DNA of 5,576 nt from Roseburia sp. (GTDB lineage: Bacteria; Bacillota; Clostridia; Lachnospirales; Lachnospiraceae), in the NCBI GenBank assembly GCA_017626625.1, contig JAGAIK010000357.1:1-5576 (forward strand). Direction: 5' to 3'. How positions within the stretch are numbered: the first letter of the stretch is position 1; each line of letters begins with the position of its first letter. Both the position numbers and the translations under genes were made by a program. Below are positions 1-4,880 of this stretch, piece by piece. The notes under the pieces are model-generated. The model searched no databases and had not been told where the DNA came from. It saw only the letters and a program-made list of their open reading frames with translations.

Positions 1-495
1 CACCTTCATCATGGGGTTGGTGGGGGTCTCCACGAAAAACATCTTTGTATTCGGTTTGATTGCCGCCTTCACTTCCTCTAACTCGGACATATCCACATAA
101 GTGTGCTCAATACCATATTTCCCGAAAACATCTCCGATAATACGGAAGGTTCCGCCGTAAATATCATCGGATAAAATGACATGCTCTCCCGGATTCAGCA
201 GGGAAAATACTGCCATGTTGGCTGCCTGTCCGCTGGAAAAAGCAAAGCCCTTGATACCGCCCTCTAAGATTGCCATGGTGCGCTCTAACTCCTGTCTGGT
301 GGGGTTTTCGAGACGGCTGTATGCAAAGCCTGTGGACTGTCCTAATTCCGGGTGGCGGAAGGTTGCCGCCTGAAAAATCGGCATACTGACGGCTCCGGTC
401 AGAGGCTCTGTGCCTAATGCGCCGTGGACTGCCTTGGATTCAAAATGCAGTTCTTCCTTTGTGCTGTAATCGTTGTAATTGCTGAAATTCTTCAT
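1..495 (-). CDS. PLP-dependent trans-sulfuration enzyme (cystathionine gamma-synthase/lyase or O-acylhomoserine sulfhydrylase type), N-terminal part
   Basis: This is the first 165 codons of a cytoplasmic Cys/Met-metabolism PLP enzyme; the C-terminal part, including the PLP-binding lysine, lies beyond position 1. The translation starts MKNFSNYNDY and carries family landmarks in the expected order: YSRLENPT at residues 59-66 (the Y-S-R-x-x-N-P-T signature), SSGQAA at 87-92 (loop contacting the cofactor phosphate), DDIYGGT at 110-116 and ETPTNP at 156-161. Family members are usually about 380-430 residues, so roughly 40% is present. The ATG at 495 is supported by GAGG at 501-504, five bases upstream. 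The family covers cystathionine gamma-synthase, gamma-lyase, methionine gamma-lyase and O-acetylhomoserine sulfhydrylase. Substrate cannot be decided from this fragment, so no gene symbol is given. It is divergent from the AraC-type gene, but 758 bases separate them. I see no T-box or SAM riboswitch in the leader. Family is certain, exact reaction is not. Confidence 0.93.
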   Translation of the reverse strand, partial: MKNFSNYNDYSTKEELHFESKAVHGALGTEPLTGAVSMPIFQAATFRHPELGQSTGFAYSRLENPTRQELERTMAILEGGIKGFAFSSGQAANMAVFSLLNPGEHVILSDDIYGGTFRIIGDVFGKYGIEHTYVDMSELEEVKAAIKPNTKMFFVETPTNPMMKV

Positions 496-510
496 ATTAT
501 CCTCATTTCC

Positions 511-524
511 GCGGAAGGTTCCGC
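511..524. promoter_or_regulatory. Short palindrome in the leader of the trans-sulfuration gene (possible operator)
   Basis: GCGGAAGGTTCCGC has perfect 6-bp arms around a two-base centre. It lies 6 bases upstream of the GAGG ribosome binding site of the leftward gene, so a bound repressor or a small RNA hairpin there could affect expression. The 14-mer CGGAAGGTTCCGCC (512-525) recurs exactly at 143-156 inside the gene, and with one inserted base at 356-370. Short palindromes also occur by chance, and the internal copies fall on Gly-Thr-Phe-Arg and Ala-Thr-Phe-Arg codons, so a regulatory role is only a suggestion. Confidence 0.25.
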
Positions 525-685
525 CTGTTTTTGTTTCTGTAAGCCGTGGCAGTGTTTTACTGCTTTTCCATTTTTATAATTCTATTATATAGGACACTTT
601 TTAAAATATATACTCGTTTAGTGTTGTTTATGTTGCAAAAAGTGCTTTTTGTTGTTTGGAAGGGGGTGGGGTGGCGAAAAGGGAC

Positions 686-821
686 GATAGGAATCATCCT
701 GGGGCACAGGCAGACACGCTCTCGCTCCGCAGGCAACGCAGCGGATGCTAGGCTCGAAAATACCTCGCCAAGCACCGGCGTTACCTGAAGGGTCTGTCTG
801 TGCCCCAGGATGATTCCTATC
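686..821 (+). repeat. 136-base near-perfect inverted repeat (MITE/REP-like element or structured RNA)
   Basis: The outer arms 686-715 and 792-821 are 30 bases each and complementary at 29 positions. The one exception, G710 opposite T797, becomes a G-U pair if the + strand is transcribed. The interior also folds: 730-739 pairs with 778-787 at 9 of 10 positions, and 742-753 pairs with 767-777 with one bulged A and one A-A mismatch, leaving a small apical loop at about 754-766. Only 716-729 and 788-791 remain as an asymmetric internal loop. Nearly the whole element is thus one long imperfect hairpin. No transposase, obvious target-site duplication or credible reading frame is present. The form suits a non-autonomous dispersed palindromic element, or a stable non-coding RNA or terminator. 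The structure is certain; its origin and role are inferred. Confidence 0.9.
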
Positions 822-829
822 TGTTTTTT
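792..829 (+). terminator. Terminator-like 3' arm and T6 tract of the large hairpin
   Basis: The right arm of the 686-821 hairpin is followed after two bases by six T residues (824-829), the layout of a factor-independent terminator for + strand transcription. On the - strand the same stem is followed only by GTCCC and a weaker TTTT, so polarity favours the + strand. No + strand gene lies just upstream, because the neighbouring gene reads leftward from 495. If it acts as a terminator it would end a non-coding transcript, or shield the AraC region from read-through. The stem is far longer than an ordinary terminator. Confidence 0.4.
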
Positions 830-978
830 GGGCAAACCCTTTCAAACAACTTTATGTGTAGTATTATAGGGGTGTTTCCAGAATATACGATAGCATTTTT
901 GGTGAACGCATTTTGGGGTTTTGATAGATACAACTGGATTTTTTATTTCTGGTATTTCCATTGAAAATGTATTATAGT

Positions 979-1195
979 GAAACTATGCAAGTTTAGGATT
1001 CAGGTATTTAAAAAAGGTTGTCTTACACCTCATTTTCTTCATGCAGGCACTGGGTAGCTGAAAACTATGACAAGTTTAGATTTGGGTAGCTGAAAGAGCT
1101 GTCTTACACCTCATTTTCATGCAGGCACTGGGTAGCTGAAAACTATGGCAAGTTTGGGATTTAGATATCTAAAAGAGGGTGTCTTACATCATGGG
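979..1195. repeat. Imperfect tandem repeats of about 80 bp (two full copies and a partial third) upstream of the AraC gene
   Basis: Units begin with GAAA(A)CTATG at 979, 1060 and 1138, giving periods of 81 and 78 bases; the third unit is cut short at about 1195. Shared blocks include GTCTTACACCTCATTTTC, starting at 1020 and 1101 with a diverged copy at 1181, and the 3' block ATGCAGGCACTGGGTAGCTG at 1041-1060 and 1119-1138. Each unit also contains an internal word related to GGTAGCTGAAA. Copies start at 1053, 1085 and 1131, with diverged forms at 1003 and 1164, so five related words occur at alternating spacings of about 32 and 48 bases. The array ends about 58 bases before the AraC start codon, where promoter or operator sequence would be expected. 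It might hold repeated regulator sites or simply be a local duplication. It is not a CRISPR array: the copies diverge and there are no uniform spacers. Confidence 0.85.
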
Positions 1196-1253
1196 AAACG
1201 GCTTTTTCGAAGCATTTTGATAAATATTTTTCATTTTTGACTGGGAGGGCGTT

Positions 1254-2096
1254 ATGCCGGAATATAAGAATGCGGGGTATTTGAATACCCGGTTTAAGAT
1301 GTTTCATTTGAAGGATAGTGACAGGAAAGAGTTTTCTTATCACTATCACGATTTTCATAAAATTTTGATTTTGCTGAACGGTGATATTACTTATTGTATT
1401 GAGGGGCGCTCTTATGAGCTCCTTCCCAACGATATTGTGCTGGTGAGCGCCGGGGAGGTGCACCGGCCTATTATTAACTCGGACGGGGTTTATGAGCGGA
1501 TTATTATATACGTGTCACCGGATTTTCTTTCTACTTATGAAAAACCGGAGAATGATTTAGGGCTTTGTATCCGGAGGGCTGCGGCGGAGCAGTCCCATGT
1601 GCTGCGGTTTCAGAATCCCCGGAGTGGGAAACTAGATGCTGCCATTCGGGCGCTTGACAGTTCTTTAAACGATACGGATTATGCCAGCAGCCTCCATCGG
1701 GAACTTTTGTTTTTGGAATTTATGATACAGTTAAACCGTGCGGCGCTGCACAACGGCATTACTTTTATTGGAAATTCTCCTTCGGACGAAAAAATTGTGG
1801 CTGTTTTAGATTACTTAAATGGGCATTTGACGGAGGATATCTCTATTGACAGCCTTTCCTCCCGGTTCTTTCTCAGCCGCTCCTATCTGATGCACGCTTT
1901 TAAGGACCAGACTGGATATACCATTGGAAACTATCTCTCCACCAAGCGCCTTCTTCTGGCAAAGAAACTGATTGCGGAGGGAATGCCCATCACGGAGGTG
2001 TGTTATGCCTGCGGCTTTAAAAATTACTCCACTTTTTCACGGGCATACAAAAAAAACTTTGGAGAAGCCCCCAGGGACTTCCGCCAAAGTCTTTAA
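1254..2096 (+). CDS. AraC-family transcriptional regulator (cupin sensor plus AraC HTH domain)
   Basis: A 280-residue cytoplasmic transcription factor of the usual length for the family. Residues about 15-90 form an AraC-type cupin sensor domain: HYHDFHK at 29-35 supplies the beta-barrel histidines, followed by GRSYELLPND and SAGEVHRP (66-72). Residues about 180-279 form the DNA-binding domain, with a first helix-turn-helix at about 196-217 and a second at about 245-267 (ITEVCYACGFKNYSTFSRAY), ending in the characteristic F-G-E-A-P-R-D-F-R (269-277). The ATG at 1254 is fixed by GGGAGG at 1243-1248, five bases away. The ligand is unknown; this architecture is common among sugar-responsive regulators, but nothing nearby names a substrate. 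It stands alone, with no co-directional gene in the window. The upstream tandem repeats may contain its own operators. Its TAA directly abuts the stop codon of the convergent pyrophosphatase gene. Family assignment is firm, target unknown. Confidence 0.95.
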   Translation: MPEYKNAGYLNTRFKMFHLKDSDRKEFSYHYHDFHKILILLNGDITYCIEGRSYELLPNDIVLVSAGEVHRPIINSDGVYERIIIYVSPDFLSTYEKPENDLGLCIRRAAAEQSHVLRFQNPRSGKLDAAIRALDSSLNDTDYASSLHRELLFLEFMIQLNRAALHNGITFIGNSPSDEKIVAVLDYLNGHLTEDISIDSLSSRFFLSRSYLMHAFKDQTGYTIGNYLSTKRLLLAKKLIAEGMPITEVCYACGFKNYSTFSRAYKKNFGEAPRDFRQSL

Positions 2097-3755
2097 CTAT
2101 GCTTTTTCAGCCATTGCATTCATAAGGGGCGGTATCATCTGTTTCTTACGGGAAACAATGCCCTCTAAGAGAATGCCTTCTTCCCTCTCTTCCTTCCGGA
2201 ATGCCGCCGCCAAAATTTTTCCCGCATTACCGCCGCAGAAAATAATTTTTGAGGATTCTTCTAAGATATCTGTCAGCATGACATAGACCATATCCAGCTT
2301 TTTATCTCCTAACACCTGGGTCATAAAGGGACGTAACTGCTCACCCACTTTGTCCAGTTCTTCCCGGCTCATGGCACTAATCTGGGCTACCCCGAAATCG
2401 CAGTCGTCGGTATGGAACACCTTGAAATCCTGATAGAAAATTTCCTCGGTGGTCTTATCCTTAAAATCACTTCCCGCCTGAAACATGTTTTTGGCATGGG
2501 TCTCGATATCCACTCCGGCAATCTCCGCCAACGCCTCCGCTACTGCTTTGTCTAACGATGTGCAGGTAGGAGAACGGAACATCAGGGTATCGGAGAGAAT
2601 GGCTGACAGTAAAAGTCCCGCAATCTGTTTCGGCACTTCCACTCCTTTTTCCTGATACATCTGGTATATAATAGTGGAGGTACAGCCTAAGGGCTGGTTC
2701 CTGAAATAAACGGGAGACATGGTTTCTAAGCTGCCTAAACGATGGTGGTCGATAATCTCTAAGATTTCCGCCTCGTTGATGCCGTCCACCGCCTGTGACT
2801 TTTCGTTGTGATCCACCAGAATCACCTGTTTTTTCTGCATATTCATCAAATTACGTCTGGAAATCATTCCCACATAATTGCCGTTTTCATTGATAATGGG
2901 GAAATCCCGGTGCCTGATTTTCGACATGGTTTCCTTGACCTCGTCCACATAATCTTCAATGTCGAAGGTCACTAAATTTTTCCGGGTCATAAACTGCTTA
3001 ATCGGCATACTCTGGTTGATAAGCCTTGCCACGGAAAACGTATCAAAAGGTGTGGTGATAACAATACAGTCCTTTTTCTCCGCCTCGGCACGCACTTCCT
3101 CGCTGACCTCTAAGCCTCCGCCGATAATAATGCAGCTTGCATTGGAGGCGATTGCCTGAAGCTGGGCTTCTTCCCTGTCCCCTAAGATAACCATATCGTC
3201 ATCTTCAATATAATCCGCCATATATTCCGGGTTTGAGGTTGCCACCACTACTTTTCCCCGGACAAAATAGGCGTGCTCATTTCCCACAAGTATATTTCCC
3301 TCTAAGGTTTCCGCAATGGTTTTGTAGGGAGTCCTCGCCTGGGCTAACACATGGTTGTCAAATACATCCATGTAGGAAGTGGCGATATCCTTTGTTACAA
3401 TAATTCCCTCTAATTTTCCCGCGGCATTGGTGACAGGCAGGGTAACCACCTCTAATTTTTTCATGGTTTCCCAGGCTCGCTTTAAGGAAATCTGACTGCT
3501 GACTCCCGCCGTTTTCCGGAAATTGATATCCTTAATCTGAGCTCCGGCAAACTTCACAAGTTCCGGCTCCTCCGCCTTAAAATAATCCAGCACATAGCGC
3601 GTCTCCGCATTGATTGCCCCGGCACGCTTCGGCTGGTAAATTTTTCCTGTCTCGGTCTGATTTTTCAAATACGCATAGGAAATCGCTGCACAGATAGAAT
3701 CCGTATCCGGATTTTTATGTCCAACCACCCATACTTTCTTTTTCTCTGTACTCAT
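2097..3755 (-). CDS. ppaC: Manganese-dependent inorganic pyrophosphatase, family II, with CBS and DRTGG regulatory domains
   Basis: A 552-residue cytoplasmic enzyme that hydrolyses pyrophosphate to two phosphates, pulling biosynthetic reactions forward. The DHH catalytic domain is split by a regulatory insert. GHKNPDTDS (12-20) gives the first metal ligands H13, D17 and D19. The insert follows: CBS 1 at about 75-130, a DRTGG domain at about 145-245 (GDREEAQLQAI at 192-202), and CBS 2 at about 253-308. The catalytic part resumes with LVDHN (D315), DHH (336-338) and SD (388-389), and the C-terminal DHHA2 domain ends with SRKKQ (535-539), the substrate-binding signature. All key residues are present, so it should be active. 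In studied CBS-PPases, AMP and ADP inhibit, while ATP or diadenosine polyphosphates activate; this is family knowledge. Plain family II enzymes are about 310 residues, and the insert explains the extra length. The ATG at 3755 has GAGG at 3762-3765. The coiled-coil gene lies 34 bases upstream, probably in one operon. Confidence 0.96.
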   Translation of the reverse strand: MSTEKKKVWVVGHKNPDTDSICAAISYAYLKNQTETGKIYQPKRAGAINAETRYVLDYFKAEEPELVKFAGAQIKDINFRKTAGVSSQISLKRAWETMKKLEVVTLPVTNAAGKLEGIIVTKDIATSYMDVFDNHVLAQARTPYKTIAETLEGNILVGNEHAYFVRGKVVVATSNPEYMADYIEDDDMVILGDREEAQLQAIASNASCIIIGGGLEVSEEVRAEAEKKDCIVITTPFDTFSVARLINQSMPIKQFMTRKNLVTFDIEDYVDEVKETMSKIRHRDFPIINENGNYVGMISRRNLMNMQKKQVILVDHNEKSQAVDGINEAEILEIIDHHRLGSLETMSPVYFRNQPLGCTSTIIYQMYQEKGVEVPKQIAGLLLSAILSDTLMFRSPTCTSLDKAVAEALAEIAGVDIETHAKNMFQAGSDFKDKTTEEIFYQDFKVFHTDDCDFGVAQISAMSREELDKVGEQLRPFMTQVLGDKKLDMVYVMLTDILEESSKIIFCGGNAGKILAAAFRKEEREEGILLEGIVSRKKQMIPPLMNAMAEKA

Positions 3756-3789
3756 AGCTTTCCTCTTTCTTTGCCTGCGTTATATGTTC

Positions 3790-4677
3790 TCAGAAATTAA
3801 ATACTCCCAAAGAGTATAAAATAAACCCTATCAAAACAACAAAATTTAAAATAGAAAACCAGGACAGGCATTTCACATATCCTTTTACGGAGCCTACCCC
3901 CTGTTCCATCTCGTCCATTTTCTCAATCTTTGAGTCAAATTCGTTGAACAAATCCTGAATGTTGCGGTAACACTTGACATTCTCCGTATGTACCTTTTCC
4001 GAAAGGTCGGTCTTGATGGACTCTAACTGGGCGGTGGCGTTTTCTAACAGTTCCTTGACCTCCGCAATCTGTCCCTCGCTGAGTTTCTTATTGGCTATCG
4101 CCTGTTCCTCTAAGAACTGCTTGTTGGTCGCTAACTGCTCCTCGCTGAGCTTTTTGTTGGCTGCAATCTGCTCCTCGTTCAACTTCCGGTTTGATGTAAG
4201 CTGTTCCTCGCTGGTTCGTTTTATTTCCTCCACCTGTTCGGAAAGCTCTGCCTCAATCTCGGTCATTTTAGCAGTCACTTTATCCGCCAGACTGTCCACT
4301 TTGCGTCCGAACTCGGTGACAATCCTGTCTGCCTCCTCCTGCCGCTCCGTCAAAATCTGTTCTAATTCCTGTGCCTTGTCCTCTCTCTCATCCACTAAGG
4401 ACTGCAGTTCCTGAACTTTGCCCTCCTTTGCGGCGAGAAGCTCCTGAAGCTGTTTTGCTTTCTCACGGAATTCATCAATCTGGCTAATTAAAAAATCTTC
4501 TTTCTCCACGTCTCTTTGTGTCCTTTCCTGTTCATGCGTATTCTCCCGTTTTTCTTCCTTTACGGCGCTGTGTTTTGTCTGGGTTTTATCATGAACGCTT
4601 GTCCCGTTCTGCGTCGGCATTGACCGGCTTTTGGAAGGGTAGAGTTGTTCTATAAATTCCTGAAATATATTTGCCAT
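3790..4677 (-). CDS. Hypothetical coiled-coil protein with C-terminal membrane anchor and 14- and 11-residue repeats
   Basis: A 295-residue protein that I do not recognise by family. Residues 1-60 are polar and probably disordered, with no signal peptide. Residues about 60-255 are a long Glu/Lys/Gln-rich coiled coil. It contains three 14-residue repeats (73-86, 87-100, 101-114; pattern K-x-x-E-L-x-x-L) and, further on, five exact-length 11-residue repeats (157-211; pattern E-E-Q-x-x-x-N-K-x-L-x). Residues about 271-293 form a single hydrophobic span (WFSILNFVVLIGFILYSLGV) ending at the C-terminus, which suggests a tail-anchored protein with the rod in the cytoplasm. The start at 4677 is supported by AGGGAG at 4685-4690, seven bases away, and a good promoter lies at 4740-4768. 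The pyrophosphatase gene follows after 34 bases with no terminator between them, so the two are probably co-transcribed. Scaffolding or membrane tethering is a guess from shape only. It is a confident gene of unknown function. Confidence 0.9.
   Translation of the reverse strand: MANIFQEFIEQLYPSKSRSMPTQNGTSVHDKTQTKHSAVKEEKRENTHEQERTQRDVEKEDFLISQIDEFREKAKQLQELLAAKEGKVQELQSLVDEREDKAQELEQILTERQEEADRIVTEFGRKVDSLADKVTAKMTEIEAELSEQVEEIKRTSEEQLTSNRKLNEEQIAANKKLSEEQLATNKQFLEEQAIANKKLSEGQIAEVKELLENATAQLESIKTDLSEKVHTENVKCYRNIQDLFNEFDSKIEKMDEMEQGVGSVKGYVKCLSWFSILNFVVLIGFILYSLGVFNF
4045..4209 (-). repeat. Five 33-bp tandem repeats inside the coiled-coil gene (11-residue units)
   Basis: The block encodes residues 157-211 as five consecutive 11-residue units: EEQLTSNRKLN, EEQIAANKKLS, EEQLATNKQFL, EEQAIANKKLS and EGQIAEVKELL. 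Every unit begins with E-E/G-Q, and there is no insertion or deletion between units. The DNA copies share the CTGCTCCTC or CTGTTCCTC end (+ strand view) but differ elsewhere, so the array is old enough to have drifted while the period was kept. Units 2 and 4 resemble each other most. Hendecad spacing favours a nearly straight or slightly right-handed coiled coil rather than the standard heptad form. Confidence 0.9.
4336..4461 (-). repeat. Three 42-bp repeats inside the coiled-coil gene (14-residue, double-heptad units)
   Basis: Residues 73-114 divide into KAKQLQELLAAKEG, KVQELQSLVDERED and KAQELEQILTERQE: three 14-residue units with leucine or isoleucine at matching positions and K at position 1. 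Fourteen residues is two heptads, so this segment should form a conventional left-handed coiled coil, unlike the 11-residue repeats further along. DNA copies are diverged. Confidence 0.75.
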
Positions 4678-4739
4678 GACGCTTCTCCCTTTCTTCCGTC
4701 TCTGCCTTGCTCCTATTTTTGCAGGGCATATCTAATGGT

Positions 4740-4768
4740 ATTCTAACATTATCAATTTTTTTTGTAAA
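4740..4768 (-). promoter_or_regulatory. Sigma-A-type promoter for the coiled-coil/pyrophosphatase transcript
   Basis: On the - strand TTTACA (4763-4768) and TAGAAT (4740-4745) are separated by exactly 17 bases; each hexamer matches the consensus at five of six positions. The spacer contains an A-tract, which often bends or strengthens promoters. It lies about 63 bases before the ATG at 4677, facing that gene. It is the only strong promoter seen upstream of the pyrophosphatase, since the 34-base gap at 3756-3789 has none. Confidence 0.75.
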
Positions 4769-4784
4769 GAACAAAGTAATCTGG

Positions 4785-4813
4785 TTTCAATATCCTCTTT
4801 TTCATGTTATAAT
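4785..4813 (+). promoter_or_regulatory. Sigma-A-type promoter with extended -10 for the secreted-protein gene
   Basis: TTTCAA (4785-4790) and a perfect TATAAT (4808-4813) are 17 bases apart, and TG at 4805-4806 provides an extended -10. It faces the gene starting at 4881, giving a leader of about 60 bases. Its -35 lies 16 bases from the -35 of the divergent promoter, so polymerase binding at the two sites could interfere or be co-regulated. Confidence 0.75.
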
Positions 4814-4880
4814 AACTATTATTAAATTTTTAACAATCTTTTGTTTCCAGAAATTTACATGATAGAAAGGACACATTTTC

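Larger units (their letters stand above)
496..1253. other. 758-base divergent intergenic region without a convincing gene
   Basis: This region separates the leftward trans-sulfuration gene from the rightward AraC gene. In order it holds: a palindrome beside the leftward ribosome binding site (511-524); a short hairpin with GCAGT/ACTGC arms at 549-563, followed by a T-rich stretch on the + strand; an AT-rich tract at about 571-620 with several -10-like hexamers on both strands (for example TAGAAT, - strand, 579-584) but no good -35 partner, a plausible but unproven site for the leftward promoter; a G-rich run at 658-674; the large inverted repeat at 686-821; two GTATTATAG words at 861-869 and 969-977, which could be -10 elements but lack clear -35 boxes; and the tandem repeats at 979-1195. 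Short open frames across 546-845 exist on both strands. They follow from the inverted repeat and lack ribosome binding sites or conserved domains that I can recognise. Confidence 0.8.
4678..4880. other. Divergent promoter region between the coiled-coil and secreted-protein genes
   Basis: This 203-base AT-rich spacer contains the two back-to-back promoters and the ribosome binding sites of both flanking genes. Apart from these I see no terminator, riboswitch-like fold or clear operator palindrome in it. Confidence 0.7.

Noticed and set aside
496..580. Possible SAM riboswitch or T-box in front of the sulfur-metabolism gene
   Set aside because: The leader is too short, and I see neither the conserved cores nor a terminator and antiterminator pair on the - strand.
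686..829. Insertion sequence with transposase
   Set aside because: The interior is 76 bases and non-coding, and no clear target-site duplication flanks it. It could only be a non-autonomous element.
546..845. Three overlapping short reading frames on both strands across the inverted repeat
   Set aside because: Frames on opposite strands share the peptide GIILGHRQT only because the DNA is self-complementary. None has a convincing ribosome binding site, and they fit non-coding palindromic DNA better.
979..1195. Possible CRISPR array
   Set aside because: There are only two full copies and a partial one, the units are about 80 bp and imperfect, no constant-length unique spacers exist, and no cas gene is nearby.
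1161..1463. 100-codon - strand frame across the AraC gene start
   Set aside because: It lies antisense to a well-supported AraC coding sequence and its ribosome binding site, with no recognisable domain.
1972..2286. 104-codon + strand frame crossing the AraC/pyrophosphatase junction
   Set aside because: It is out of frame with the AraC DNA-binding domain and antisense to the conserved pyrophosphatase C-terminus; both real frames are strongly supported.
3974..4414. 146-codon + strand frame rich in Ser, Cys and Leu
   Set aside because: It is the antisense shadow of the repetitive Glu/Lys/Gln coiled-coil gene; its composition follows from the opposite-strand repeats.
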